Shown: piece after piece, positions 1-14,507 of the stretch
How the letters are laid out: the number at the start of each line of letters is the position of its first letter
Numbering within the stretch: the stretch's first letter is position 1
From: Calliopsis andreniformis
Taxonomy: Eukaryota; Arthropoda; Insecta; Hymenoptera; Andrenidae
Direction of reading: 5' to 3'
DNA: 64,000 nucleotides
NCBI RefSeq assembly: GCF_051401765.1
Contig: NW_027480530.1
Coordinates: 1,054,001 to 1,118,000, forward strand
Made by a program: the position numbers and the translations under genes
Notes under the pieces: generated by a model
The model's input: the letters and a program-made list of their open reading frames with translations, nothing else
What the model was told of the DNA's origin: nothing
The model's database searches: none

Positions 1-800
1 TCCTGATACTGACACACTCACTGCTACTGACACTGCTCCTGACACTGACACTGCTCCTGACACTGCTCCAGACACTCCTCCTGACACTGACACTGCTCCT
101 GACACAGCTCCTGACACTGACCCTGCTCCTGACACTGCTCCTGGCACTGCTCCAGACACTGACACTGCTCCAGACACAGTTACTGACACTGACACTGCTC
201 CTGACACTGCACCTGACACTGCTCCTGACACAGGCACTGTTTCTGGTACTGACATTGACACTGATACTGACACTGCCACTGCTCCTGACGCTGCTCCAGA
301 CACTGCAACTGACACTGGCACGGCTCCTCACACTGCTCCTGACACTGACACTGCTCCTGACACTGCTCCTGACACTGACACTGCACCTGACACTGCTCCT
401 GGCACTGCCACTGGTCTTGACACTGCTCCTGAAACTGACACTGGTCCTCACACTGCTCCTGACACTGACACTGCTCCTCACGCTGGTCCTGACAAAGATA
501 CTGCCCCTGAGACTGCTCCTGACACTGACGCTGCTCCTGGCACTGCTCCTGGCACTGCTCCTGACACTGACACTGCCCCTGATACTGACACTGACACTGC
601 TCCTGACACCGACACTGCTCCTGTCACTGCTCCTGACGCTGACACTGCTCCTGGCACTGCTCCTGACACTGACACTGCTGCTGATCCTCAGAATTCTGCT
701 GACACTGCTCCTGACACTGACACTGACACGGATCCTGACACTGACACTGCTCCTCACACTGCTCCTGACACTGGCACTGCTCCTGGCGCTGCTCCTGACA
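1..800 (+). repeat. Partial block repeated at 5897-6696 and 12959-13758
   Basis: The variant order of the first 800 bases matches 5897-6696 (offset 5,896 bp) and, through the 7,062-bp duplication, 12959-13758. It includes the rare string CTGGTACTGACATTGACACT. Homology ends at about 801, where CAGTGAC replaces CACTGAC. The block enters from outside the window. Confidence 0.85.
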
Positions 801-2081
801 GTGACACTGCTGCTGATCCTGAGAATTCTCCTGACACTGCTCCTGACACTGACACTGACACGGATCCTGACACTGACACTGCTCCTCACACTGCTCCTGA
901 CACTGGCACTGTACCTGGCGCTGCTCCTGACACTGACACTGCTCCTGACACTGTAACTGCTGCTGATCCTGACAAAGCTCCTGACACTGCTACTGACACT
1001 GCTCGTGACGTTGCTCCAGACACTGACACTGCTCCTGACACAGCTCGTGACGGTGAGACTGCTCCTGCCACTGTTCCTAACACGGCTGCTCACACTGACA
1101 CTGCTCCTGACACTGGCACTGGTCCTGACACTGCTCCTGACACTGACACTGCTGCTGACACTGCTCCTGACACTGCTCGTGGCACACACACTGCTCCTGA
1201 CAATGCTCCTGACACTGACACTGCCGCTCACACAGCTCCTGACACTGACACTGCTCCTGACACTGCTCCTGACACAGACACTTCTGCTGATACTGACAAT
1301 GCTCCTGTCACTGCTTCTGCCACTGCTCCTGATACTGACACACTCACGGCTACTGACACTGCTCCTGACACTGACACTGCTCCTGACACTGCTCCAGACA
1401 CTCCGCCTGACACTGACACTGCTCCTGACACAGCTCCTGACACTGGCACTGCTCCTGACACTGACACTACACCTCAAACTGCTCCTGACACTCCTCCTGA
1501 CACTGACACTGCTCCTGACGCTACTCCAGACACTGCAACTGACACAGGCACTGTTTCTGGTACTGACACTGACACTGCTCCTGAAACTGACACTGCACCT
1601 GACACTGCTCCTGACACTGACACTGCACCTCACACTGCTCCTGGCGCTGCCACTGGTCCTGACACTGCTCCTGAAACTGACACTGGTCCTCACACTGCTC
1701 CTGACACTGACACTGCTCCTCCCGCTGGTCCTGACTGTGATGCTGCCCCTGAGACTGCTCCAGACACTGACACTGCTCCTGACACAGCTACTGTCACTGA
1801 CACTGCTCCTGACACTGCTCCTGACACAACTCCTGACACTGTCACTGCTCCTGAACCTGACACTGCTCCTGACACTGCTCCAGACACTGACACTGACACT
1901 GCTCCTGAAACCACTTCTGACACAGCTCCTGACGATGACACTGCTCCTGACACTGCTTCTGACACTGACACTGCTCCTGACACAGCTCCTGACACAGCTC
2001 CTGACACAGCTCCTGACACTGACACTGACACTGCTCCTGACACTGACACTGACACTACACCTCAAACTGCTCCTGACACTC
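799..2081 (+). repeat. 1.28-kb block present three times (copy 1)
   Basis: This matches 9221-10503 (offset 8,422 bp) and 61611-62893 (a further 52,390 bp). Shared rare variants include CAGTGACACTG, CTGTACCTGGCG, CTCCTAACACGG, ACACTCCGCCTG and CTCCTCCCGCTG. The first two copies part at the CTACACCTCAAACTG motif. Confidence 0.88.
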
Positions 2082-3068
2082 CTCCTGACACTGACACTGC
2101 TCCTGGCACTGCTCCTGACACTGACGCTGCTCCTGACACTGCTCCTGACACTGACACTGCACCTGACACTGCTCCTGGCACTGCCACTGGTCCTGACACT
2201 GCTCCTGACACAGACACTGCTCCTGACGCTGCTCCAGACACTGCAACTGACACTGGCACTGCCCCTGACACTCCTCCTGACACTGACACTGCTCCTGGAA
2301 CTGCTCCTGACACTGACGCTGCTCCTGATGCTGACACTGACACTGCTCCTGTCACTGCTCCTGACGCTGCTCCTGACACTGCTCCTGACACAGGCACTGC
2401 ACCTGGTACTGACACTGACACTGCTCCTGACACAGGCACTGTTTCTGGTACTGACACTGACACTGCTACTGACACTGCCACTGCTCCTGTCGCTGCTCCT
2501 GACACTGCTCCTGACACTGTCACTGCTCCTGACGCTGCTCCAGACACTGCAACTGACACTGGCACTGCCCCTGACACTCCTCCTGACACTGACACTGCTC
2601 CTGGAACTGCTCCTGACACTGACGCTGCTCCTGATGCTGACACTGACACTGCTCCTGTCACTGCTCCTGACGCTGCTCCTGACACTGCTCCTGACACAGG
2701 CACTGCACCTGGTAATGACACTGACACTGCTCCTGACACAGGCACTGTTTCTGGTACTGACACTGACACTGCTACTGACACTGCCACTGCTCCTGACGCT
2801 GCTCCAGACACTGCAACTGACACTGGCACGGCTCCTCAGACTGCTCCTGACACTGACACTGCTCCTGACACTGCTCCTGGCACTGCTCCTGACACTGACA
2901 CTGCTGCTGATCCTGACAATGCTCCTGACACTGCTCCTGACACTGATGCTGACACTGATCATGACTGTGACACTGACACTGACACTGCTCCCGTCACAGA
3001 CACTGACACTGATCCTGACACTGACACTGCTCCTGTGTCTGACACTTGTCCTGAGACTGCTTCTGACA

Positions 3069-3078
3069 CTTGCTGGTC
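3069..3078 (+). repeat. Register-shift junction J, copy 1
   Basis: CTTGCTGGTC takes the place of a hexamer. Its 10 bp move the following CTG register by 4 modulo 6, or +1 modulo 3 (phase 0 to phase 1, defined as the CTG start modulo 3). It is preceded by a diagnostic run containing CTGTGTCTGACACTTGTC and followed by CTGAAACTGCTCCTGACATT. The plus-strand Ala-Pro-Asp-Thr frame ends here at a TGA, giving a Cys-Trp-Ser terminus, while the Leu/Thr frame turns into Ala-Pro-Asp-Thr. Confidence 0.93.
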
Positions 3079-3414
3079 CTGAAACTGCTCCTGACATTGC
3101 TCCTGACATTGCCGCTGGTCCTGACACAGACACTGCACGTGCTACTGACACTGACACTGCTCCTGACACTGTCACTGCTCCTGACGCTGCTCCAGACACT
3201 GCAACTGACACTGGCACTGCCCCTGACACTGATCCTGACACTGACCCTGCTCCTGACACAGCTTCTGACACTGACACTGCTCCAGACACTGCTCCTGACA
3301 CAGACACTTCTGCTGACACTGACACTGCTCCTTACACTGCTCCAGACACTCCTCCTGACACTGACACTGCTCCTGACACAGCTCATGAAACTGACTCTGC
3401 TCCTGACACTGACA

Positions 3415-6400
3415 CTACACCTCAAACTGCTCCTGACACTCTTCCTGACACTGACACTGCTCCTGTCACTGCTCCTGACGCTGCTCCTGACACTGACGCT
3501 GACACTGCTCATGACTGTGACACTGACACTGACACTGCTCCCGTCTCAGACACTGTCACTGATCCTGACGCTGATACTGCACCTGTGTCTGACACTTTTC
3601 CGGACACTGCTCCTGACACTGCTCGCGACATTGCTCCAGACACTGACACTGCTCCAGACACAGCTCGTGACACTGCTGCTGACACTGACACTGCTTGTGG
3701 CACTGCTCCTGAAATTGACACTGCTTCTCACACAGCTCCTGACACTGGCACTGCTCTTGGCACTGCTCCTGACACTGACACTGCTCCTGACACTGATACT
3801 GCTGCTGATCCTGACAAAGCTCCTGACACTGCTACTGACACTGCTCGTGACGTTGCTCCAGACACTGACACTGCTCCTGACACAGCTCGTGACTGTGACG
3901 CTGCTCCTGCCACTGTTCCTGACACGGCTGCTCACACTGACACTGCTCCTGACACTGGCACTGGTCCTGACACTGCTCCTGACACTGACACTGCTCCTGA
4001 CACTGACACTGCTCCTGACACTGACACTGGCCCTGACACTGCTTCTGACACTGGCACTGGTCCCGACACTGCTCCTGACACTGGCACTGGTCCCGACACT
4101 GCTCCTGACACTTACCCTGCCCCCGAAACAGCTCCAGACATTGCAACTGACACTGGCTCGGCTCCTCACACTGCTCCTGACACTGACACTGCTCCTGTCA
4201 CTGACACTGCTCCTCACACGGCCCTTCACACTGACACTGCTCCTGACAATGCTACTGACACAGACACTGCTGCTGATACTGATAATGCTCCTGACACTGC
4301 TCCTGACACTGCTCCAGACACTGACACTGACACTGCTCCGGAAACTACTTCTGACACAGCTCCTGACGATGACACTGCTCCTGACACTGCTTCTGACACT
4401 GACACTGCTCCTGACACAGCTCCTGACACAGCTCCTGACACTGACACTGACACTGCTCCTGACGCTGACACTGACACTGCTCATGACAGTGGCTCTGACA
4501 CTGACACTGCTCCCGGCACAGAGACTGAGACTGATCCTGACACTGACACTGCTCCTGTAACTGACACTACACCTCAAACTGCTCATGACACTGACGCTGC
4601 TCCTGACACAGACAACGCTGCTGATACTGACAATGCTCCTGACACTGCTCCTGACACAGACACTGCTCCGAACAATGCTCCTGACACTGACACTGCTCTT
4701 GTCACTGACACTGGTCCTGACACTGCTTCTGACACTGGCACTGGTCCTGACACTGCCCCTGACTCTGACACTGCTCCTGTCACTGACGCTGGTTCTGACA
4801 CTGCTTCTGACACTGTCACTGGTCCTGACACTGCCCCTGACACTGACACTGCTCCTGATACTGACACTGAGACTGCTGCTGACACAGCTACTGACACTGA
4901 CACTGCTCCTGACACTGCTCCTGACACAGACACTGCTATTGATACTGACAATGCTCCTGACGCTGCTCCTGGCACAGACATGGCTCCGAACGATGCTCCT
5001 GACACTGACACTGCTCCTGTCACTGACACTGGTCCTGATACTGCTCCTGACACGGACACTGCTCCGGACAATGCTCCTGACACTGACACTGCTCCTGTCA
5101 CTGACACTGGTGCTGACACTGCTTCTGACACTGGCACTGGTCCCGACACTGCTCCTGACACTTACCGTGCTCCTGAAACAGCTCCTGACACTGCTCCTGA
5201 CACTGACACTGCTCCTGGCACTGCTCCTGACACTGACGCTGCTCCTGATGCTGGCACTGACACTGCTCCTGGCACTGCTCCTGACGCTGCTCCTGACACT
5301 GCTCCTGACACAGGCACTGCTCCTGGTACTGACACTGACACTGCTCCTGACACAGGCACTGTTTCTGGTACTGACACTGACACTGCTACTGACACTGCCA
5401 CTGCTCCTGACGCTGCTTCAGACAATGCAACTGACACTGGCACGGCTCCTCACACTGCTCCTGACACTGACACTGCTCCTGACACTGCTCCTGACACTGA
5501 CACTGCACCTGACACTGCTCCTGGCATTGACACTGGTCCTGACACTGCTCCTGAAACAGACACTGATCCTCACACAGCTCCTGACACTGACACTGCTACT
5601 CACGCTGCTCCTGACACTCACACTGCTGCTGATCCTGACAATGCTCTTGACACTGCTCGAGACACTGACACTGATACTGCACCTGACACAGCTCCTGAAA
5701 TAGCTCCTGTATCTGACACAGCTCCTGACACTGCTCCTGACACTGACCCTGCTGCTGATCCTGAGAAGTCTCCTGACAAAGCTCCTGACACTGCTACTGA
5801 CACTGCTCGTGACGTTGCTCCAGACACTGACACTGCTCCTGACACAGACACTTCTGCGGATACTGACAATGCCCCTGTCACTGCTTCTGTCACTGCTCCT
5901 GATACTGACACACTCACTGCTACTGACACTGCTCCTGACACTGACACTGCTCCTGACACTGCTCCAGACACTCCTCCTGACACTGACACTGCTCCTGACA
6001 CAGCTCCTGACACTGACCCTGCTCCTGACACTGCTCCTGGCACTGCTCCAGACACTGACACTGCTCCAGACACAGTTACTGACACTGACACTGCTCCTGA
6101 CACTGCACCTGACACTGCTCCTGACACAGGCACTGTTTCTGGTACTGACATTGACACTGATACTGACACTGCCACTGCTCCTGACGCTGCTCCAGACACT
6201 GCAACTGACACTGGCACGGCTCCTCACACTGCTCCTGACACTGACACTGCTCCTGACACTGCTCCTGACACTGACACTGCACCTGACACTGCTCCTGGCA
6301 CTGCCACTGGTCTTGACACTGCTCCTGAAACTGACACTGGTCCTCACACTGCTCCTGACACTGACACTGCTCCTCACGCTGGTCCTGACAAAGATACTGC

Positions 6401-7767
6401 CCCTGAGACTGCTCCTGACACTGACGCTGCTCCTGGCACTGCTCCTGGCACTGCTCCTGACACTGACACTGCCCCTGATACTGACACTGACACTGCTCCT
6501 GACACCGACACTGCTCCTGTCACTGCTCCTGACGCTGACACTGCTCCTGGCACTGCTCCTGACACTGACACTGCTGCTGATCCTCAGAATTCTGCTGACA
6601 CTGCTCCTGACACTGACACTGACACGGATCCTGACACTGACACTGCTCCTCACACTGCTCCTGACACTGGCACTGCTCCTGGCGCTGCTCCTGACACTGA
6701 CACTGCTCCTGACACTGATACTGCTGCTGATCCTGACAAAGCTTCTGACACTGCTACTGACACTGCTCGTGACGTTGCTCCAGACACTGACACTGCTGCT
6801 CACACAGCTCGTGACGGTGAGACTGCTCCTGCCACTGTTCCTGACACGGCTGCTCACACTGACACTGCTCCTGACACTGGCACTGGTCCTGACACTGCTC
6901 CTGACACTGACACTGCTGCTGACACTGCTCCTGTCACTGCTCGTGGCACAGACACTGCTCCTGACAATGCTCCTGACACTGACACTGCCCCTCACACAGC
7001 TCCTGACACTGACACTGCTCCTGACACTGCTCCAGACACAGACACTGCCGCTGATCCTGACAATGCTCCTGACACTGCACCTGAGACTGACACTGCTCCT
7101 GACACTGTTCCTGACACTGCTCCTGACACTGCTCCTGACACCGACACTGCTCGTGCCACTGCTCCTGTCACTGCTCCTGACACTGCTCCTGACACTGACA
7201 CTGCTCCTGACACTGCTGCTGACACTGACACTGTTTGTGACACTGCTCCTGAAACTGACACTGCTCCTCGAACAACTCCTGACACTGCTGCTGACACTGA
7301 CACTGCTGCTGATCCTGAGCATGCGCCTGATGCTGCTCCTGACACTGACACTGATCCTCACACTGCTCCTGACACTGTCACTGCTCCTGGCACTGCTCCT
7401 GACACTGACACTGCTCCTGACACTGCTCCTGGCACTGCTCCTGACAACGACACTGCTCCTGCCACTGCTCCTGTCGCTGCTCCTGACACTGCTCCTGACA
7501 CTGTCACTGCTCCTGACGCTGCTCCAGACACTGCAACTGACACTGGCACTGCCCCTGACACTCCTCCTGACACTGACACTGCTCCTGGAACTGCTCCTGA
7601 CACTGACGCTGCTCCTGATGCTGACACTGACACTGCTCCTGTCACTGCTCCTGACGCTGCTCCTGACACTGCTCCTGACACAGGCACTGCACCTGGTACT
7701 GACACTGACACTGCTCCTGACACAGGCACTGTTTCTGGTACTGACACTGACACTGCTACTGACACTG
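3415..7767 (+). repeat. 7,062-bp duplication, copy A
   Basis: Bases 3415-7108 align with 10477-14170 at a constant 7,062-bp offset (7,061 after the deletion at 14172, and 8,536 after the extra 1,475-bp copy). Homology ends near 7767, where copy A joins a block like that at 4640 and copy B continues with CTGCCGCTGCTCC. J copy 1 lies upstream of this block and is absent from copy B. Confidence 0.88.
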
Positions 7768-10574
7768 ACACTGCTCCTGACACAGACACTGCTCCGAACA
7801 ATGCTCCTGACACTGACACTACTCTTGTCACTGACACTGGTCCTGACACTGCTTCTGTCACTGGCACTGGTCCTGACACTGCCCCTGACTCTGACACTGC
7901 TCCTGTCACTGACACTGGTCCTGACACTGCTTCTGACACTGTCACTGGTCCTGACACTGCCCCTGACACTGCCCCTGACACTGACACTGCTCCTGATACT
8001 GACACTGACACTGCTGCTGACACAGCTACTGACACTGACACTGCTCCTGTCACTGCTCCTGACACAGACACTGCTACTGATACTGACAATGCTCCTGACG
8101 CTGCTCCTGGCACAGACATGGCTCCGAACGATGCTCCTGACACTGACACTGCTCCTGTCACTGACACTGGTCCTGACACTGCTCCTGACACTGGCACTGG
8201 TCCTGACACTGCTCCTGACCCTGACACTCCTCCTGATGCTGACAATGCTCCTGATACTGCTCCTGACACGGACACTGCTCCGGACAATGCTCCTGACACT
8301 GACACTGCTCCTGTCACTGACACTGGTGCTGACACTGCTTCTGACACTGGCACTGGTCCCGACACTGCTCCTGGCACTTACCGTGCTCATGAAACAGCTC
8401 CTGACACTGCTCCTGACACTGACACTGACACGGATCCTGACACTGACACTGCTCCTCACACTGCTCCTGACACTGGCACTGTACCTGGCGCTGCTCCTGA
8501 CACTGACACTGCTCCTGACACTGTAACTGCTGCTGATCCTGACAAAGCTCCTGACACTGCTACTGACACTGCTCGTGACGTTGCTCCAGACACTGACACT
8601 GCTCCTGACACAGCTCGTGACGGTGAGACTGCTCCTGCCACTGTTCCTAACACGGCTGCTCACACTGACACTGCTCCTGACACTGGCACTGGTCCTGACA
8701 CTGCTCCTGACACTGACACTGCTGCTGACACTGCTCCTGACACTGCTCGTGGCACAGACACTGCTCCTGACAATGCTCCTGACACTGACACTGCCGCTCA
8801 CACAGCTCCTGACACTGACACTGCTCCTGACACTGCTCCTGACACAGACACTCCTCCTGACACTGCTCCTGACACTGACACTGCACCTCACACTGCTCCT
8901 GGCACTGCCACTGGTCCTGACACTGCTCCTGAAACTGACACGGCTCCTCACACTGCTTCTGACACTGCTCCTGACACTGACACTGCACCTGACACTGCTC
9001 CTGGCATTGACACTGGTCCTGACACTGCTCCTGAACCAGACACTGATCCTCACACAGCTCCTGACACTGACACTGCTACCCACGCTGCTCCTGACACTCA
9101 CACTGCTGCTGATCCTGACAATGCTCTTGAAACTGCTCGAGACACTGACACTGATACTGCACCTGACACAACTACTGAAATAGCTCCTGTATCTGACACA
9201 GCTCCTGACACTGCTCCTGACAGTGACACTGCTGCTGATCCTGAGAATTCTCCTGACACTGCTCCTGACACTGACACTGACACGGATCCTGACACTGACA
9301 CTGCTCCTCACACTGCTCCTGACACTGGCACTGTACCTGGCGCTGCTCCTGACACTGACACTGCTCCTGACACTGTAACTGCTGCTGATCCTGACAAAGC
9401 TCCTGACACTGCTACTGACACTGCTCGTGACGTTGCTCCAGACACTGACACTGCTCCTGACACAGCTCGTGACGGTGAGACTGCTCCTGCCACTGTTCCT
9501 AACACGGCTGCTCACACTGACACTGCTCCTGACACTGGCACTGGTCCTGACACTGCTCCTGACACTGACACTGCTGCTGACACTGCTCCTGACACTGCTC
9601 GTGGCACACACACTGCTCCTGACAATGCTCCTGACACTGACACTGCCGCTCACACAGCTCCTGACACTGACACTGCTCCTGACACTGCTCCTGACACAGA
9701 CACTTCTGCTGATACTGACAATGCTCCTGTCACTGCTTCTGCCACTGCTCCTGATACTGACACACTCACGGCTACTGACACTGCTCCTGACACTGACACT
9801 GCTCCTGACACTGCTCCAGACACTCCGCCTGACACTGACACTGCTCCTGACACAGCTCCTGACACTGGCACTGCTCCTGACACTGACACTACACCTCAAA
9901 CTGCTCCTGACACTCCTCCTGACACTGACACTGCTCCTGACGCTACTCCAGACACTGCAACTGACACAGGCACTGTTTCTGGTACTGACACTGACACTGC
10001 TCCTGAAACTGACACTGCACCTGACACTGCTCCTGACACTGACACTGCACCTCACACTGCTCCTGGCGCTGCCACTGGTCCTGACACTGCTCCTGAAACT
10101 GACACTGGTCCTCACACTGCTCCTGACACTGACACTGCTCCTCCCGCTGGTCCTGACTGTGATGCTGCCCCTGAGACTGCTCCAGACACTGACACTGCTC
10201 CTGACACAGCTACTGTCACTGACACTGCTCCTGACACTGCTCCTGACACAACTCCTGACACTGTCACTGCTCCTGAACCTGACACTGCTCCTGACACTGC
10301 TCCAGACACTGACACTGACACTGCTCCTGAAACCACTTCTGACACAGCTCCTGACGATGACACTGCTCCTGACACTGCTTCTGACACTGACACTGCTCCT
10401 GACACAGCTCCTGACACAGCTCCTGACACAGCTCCTGACACTGACACTGACACTGCTCCTGACACTGACACTGACACTACACCTCAAACTGCTCCTGACA
10501 CTCTTCCTGACACTGACACTGCTCCTGTCACTGCTCCTGACGCTGCTCCTGACACTGACGCTGACACTGCTCAT
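5418..10574 (-). other. 1,718-codon minus-strand open frame, not supported as a gene
   Basis: This reads as a Val-Arg-Ser-Ser repeat (VRSSVSVRSS). The other minus frames read SVSGAV and QCQEQ repeats. TGTCAG and GAGCAG contain no stop in any frame, so long minus-strand ORFs are expected. A 1,779-codon ORF of the same type lies at 41674-47013. Confidence 0.7.
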
Positions 10575-13032
10575 GACTGTGACACTGACACTGACACTGC
10601 TCCCGTCTCAGACACTGTCACTGATCCTGACGCTGATACTGCACCTGTGTCTGACACTTTTCCGGACACTGCTCCTGACACTGCTCGCGACATTGCTCCA
10701 GACACTGACACTGCTCCAGACACAGCTCGTGACACTGCTGCTGACACTGACACTGCTTGTGGCACTGCTCCTGAAATTGACACTGCTTCTCACACAGCTC
10801 CTGACACTGGCACTGCTCTTGGCACTGCTCCTGACACTGACACTGCTCCTGACACTGATACTGCTGCTGATCCTGACAAAGCTCCTGACACTGCTACTGA
10901 CACTGCTCGTGACGTTGCTCCAGACACTGACACTGCTCCTGACACAGCTCGTGACTGTGACGCTGCTCCTGCCACTGTTCCTGACACGGCTGCTCACACT
11001 GACACTGCTCCTGACACTGGCACTGGTCCTGACACTGCTCCTGACACTGACACTGCTCCTGACACTGACACTGCTCCTGACACTGACACTGGCCCTGACA
11101 CTGCTTCTGACACTGGCACTGGTCCCGACACTGCTCCTGACACTGGCACTGGTCCCGACACTGCTCCTGACACTTACCCTGCCCCCGAAACAGCTCCAGA
11201 CATTGCAACTGACACTGGCTCGGCTCCTCACACTGCTCCTGACACTGACACTGCTCCTGTCACTGACACTGCTCCTCACACGGCCCTTCACACTGACACT
11301 GCTCCTGACAATGCTACTGACACAGACACTGCTGCTGATACTGATAATGCTCCTGACACTGCTCCTGACACTGCTCCAGACACTGACACTGACACTGCTC
11401 CGGAAACTACTTCTGACACAGCTCCTGACGATGACACTGCTCCTGACACTGCTTCTGACACTGACACTGCTCCTGACACAGCTCCTGACACAGCTCCTGA
11501 CACTGACACTGACACTGCTCCTGACGCTGACACTGACACTGCTCATGACAGTGGCTCTGACACTGACACTGCTCCCGGCACAGAGACTGAGACTGATCCT
11601 GACACTGACACTGCTCCTGTAACTGACACTACACCTCAAACTGCTCATGACACTGACGCTGCTCCTGACACAGACAACGCTGCTGATACTGACAATGCTC
11701 CTGACACTGCTCCTGACACAGACACTGCTCCGAACAATGCTCCTGACACTGACACTGCTCTTGTCACTGACACTGGTCCTGACACTGCTTCTGACACTGG
11801 CACTGGTCCTGACACTGCCCCTGACTCTGACACTGCTCCTGTCACTGACGCTGGTTCTGACACTGCTTCTGACACTGTCACTGGTCCTGACACTGCCCCT
11901 GACACTGACACTGCTCCTGATACTGACACTGACACTGCTGCTGACACAGCTACTGACACTGACACTGCTCCTGACACTGCTCCTGACACAGACACTGCTA
12001 TTGATACTGACAATGCTCCTGACGCTGCTCCTGGCACAGACATGGCTCCGAACGATGCTCCTGACACTGACACTGCTCCTGTCACTGACACTGGTCCTGA
12101 TACTGCTCCTGACACGGACACTGCTCCGGACAATGCTCCTGACACTGACACTGCTCCTGTCACTGACACTGGTGCTGACACTGCTTCTGACACTGGCACT
12201 GGTCCCGACACTGCTCCTGACACTTACCGTGCTCCTGAAACAGCTCCTGACACTGCTCCTGACACTGACACTGCTCCTGGCACTGCTCCTGACACTGACG
12301 CTGCTCCTGATGCTGGCACTGACACTGCTCCTGGCACTGCTCCTGACGCTGCTCCTGACACTGCTCCTGACACAGGCACTGCTCCTGGTACTGACACTGA
12401 CACTGCTCCTGACACAGGCACTGTTTCTGGTACTGACACTGACACTGCTACTGACACTGCCACTGCTCCTGACGCTGCTTCAGACAATGCAACTGACACT
12501 GGCACGGCTCCTCACACTGCTCCTGACACTGACACTGCTCCTGACACTGCTCCTGACACTGACACTGCACCTGACACTGCTCCTGGCATTGACACTGGTC
12601 CTGACACTGCTCCTGAAACAGACACTGATCCTCACACAGCTCCTGACACTGACACTGCTACTCACGCTGCTCCTGACACTCACACTGCTGCTGATCCTGA
12701 CAATGCTCTTGACACTGCTCGAGACACTGACACTGATACTGCACCTGACACAGCTCCTGAAATAGCTCCTGTATCTGACACAGCTCCTGACACTGCTCCT
12801 GACACTGACCCTGCTGCTGATCCTGAGAAGTCTCCTGACAAAGCTCCTGACACTGCTACTGACACTGCTCGTGACGTTGCTCCAGACACTGACACTGCTC
12901 CTGACACAGACACTTCTGCGGATACTGACAATGCCCCTGTCACTGCTTCTGTCACTGCTCCTGATACTGACACACTCACTGCTACTGACACTGCTCCTGA
13001 CACTGACACTGCTCCTGACACTGCTCCAGACA

Positions 13033-14507
13033 CTCCTCCTGACACTGACACTGCTCCTGACACAGCTCCTGACACTGACCCTGCTCCTGACACTGCTCCT
13101 GGCACTGCTCCAGACACTGACACTGCTCCAGACACAGTTACTGACACTGACACTGCTCCTGACACTGCACCTGACACTGCTCCTGACACAGGCACTGTTT
13201 CTGGTACTGACATTGACACTGATACTGACACTGCCACTGCTCCTGACGCTGCTCCAGACACTGCAACTGACACTGGCACGGCTCCTCACACTGCTCCTGA
13301 CACTGACACTGCTCCTGACACTGCTCCTGACACTGACACTGCACCTGACACTGCTCCTGGCACTGCCACTGGTCTTGACACTGCTCCTGAAACTGACACT
13401 GGTCCTCACACTGCTCCTGACACTGACACTGCTCCTCACGCTGGTCCTGACAAAGATACTGCCCCTGAGACTGCTCCTGACACTGACGCTGCTCCTGGCA
13501 CTGCTCCTGGCACTGCTCCTGACACTGACACTGCCCCTGATACTGACACTGACACTGCTCCTGACACCGACACTGCTCCTGTCACTGCTCCTGACGCTGA
13601 CACTGCTCCTGGCACTGCTCCTGACACTGACACTGCTGCTGATCCTCAGAATTCTGCTGACACTGCTCCTGACACTGACACTGACACGGATCCTGACACT
13701 GACACTGCTCCTCACACTGCTCCTGACACTGGCACTGCTCCTGGCGCTGCTCCTGACACTGACACTGCTCCTGACACTGATACTGCTGCTGATCCTGACA
13801 AAGCTCCTGACACTGCTACTGACACTGCTCGTGACGTTGCTCCAGACACTGACACTGCTGCTCACACAGCTCGTGACGGTGAGACTGCTCCTGCCACTGT
13901 TCCTGACACGGCTGCTCACACTGACACTGCTCCTGACACTGGCACTGGTCCTGACACTGCTCCTGACACTGACACTGCTGCTGACACTGCTCCTGTCACT
14001 GCTCGTGGCACAGACACTGCTCCTGACAATGCTCCTGACACTGACACTGCCCCTCACACAGCTCCTGACACTGACACTGCTCCTGACACTGCTCCAGACA
14101 CAGACACTGCCGCTGATCCTGACAATGCTCCTGACACTGCACCTGAGACTGACACTGCTCCTGACACTGCTCTGACACTGCTCCTGACACTGCTCCTGAC
14201 ACCGACACTGTTCGTGCCACTGCTCCTGTCACTGCTCCTGACACTGCTCCTGACACTGACACTGCTCCTGACACTGCTGCTGACACTGACACTGTTTGTG
14301 ACACTGCTCCTGAAACTGACACTGCTCCTCGAACAACTCCTGACACTGCTGCTGACACTGACACTGCTGCTGATCCTGAGCATGCGCCTGATGCTGCTCC
14401 TGACACTGACACTGATCCTCACACTGCTCCTGACACTGTCACTGCTCCTGGCACTGCTCCTGACACTGACACTGCTCCTGACACTGCTCCTGGCACTGCT
14501 CCTGACA
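13033..14507 (+). repeat. 1,475-bp tandem duplication, unit 1
   Basis: Unit 1 starts at CTCCTCCTGACACTGACACT after a CAGACA and ends in CTGGCACTGCTCCTGACA. The next base begins unit 2 with the same CTCCTCC start. Its length is 5 modulo 6 because the unit carries the single-base deletion at 14172. Confidence 0.88.
14167..14178 (+). repeat. Single-base deletion in the array (phase 1 to 0)
   Basis: CTGCTC is followed by TGACA instead of CTGACA, a loss of one C. The register moves by -1, and the 4,881-codon ORF returns from Ala-Pro-Asp-Thr to Leu/Thr here. The corresponding place at about 7108 reads CTGTTCCTGACA with no deletion, so this is a derived change. The same deletion recurs 1,475 bp downstream. 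Confidence 0.9.

Noticed and set aside
7318..7340. Possible unique insertion around GAGCATGCGCCTGATG
   Set aside because: It keeps the CTG register and is derived from CTGAGC-ATGCGC-CTGATG hexamers. The same string recurs at 14380, 15855, 23980, 28427, 59362 and 63759.
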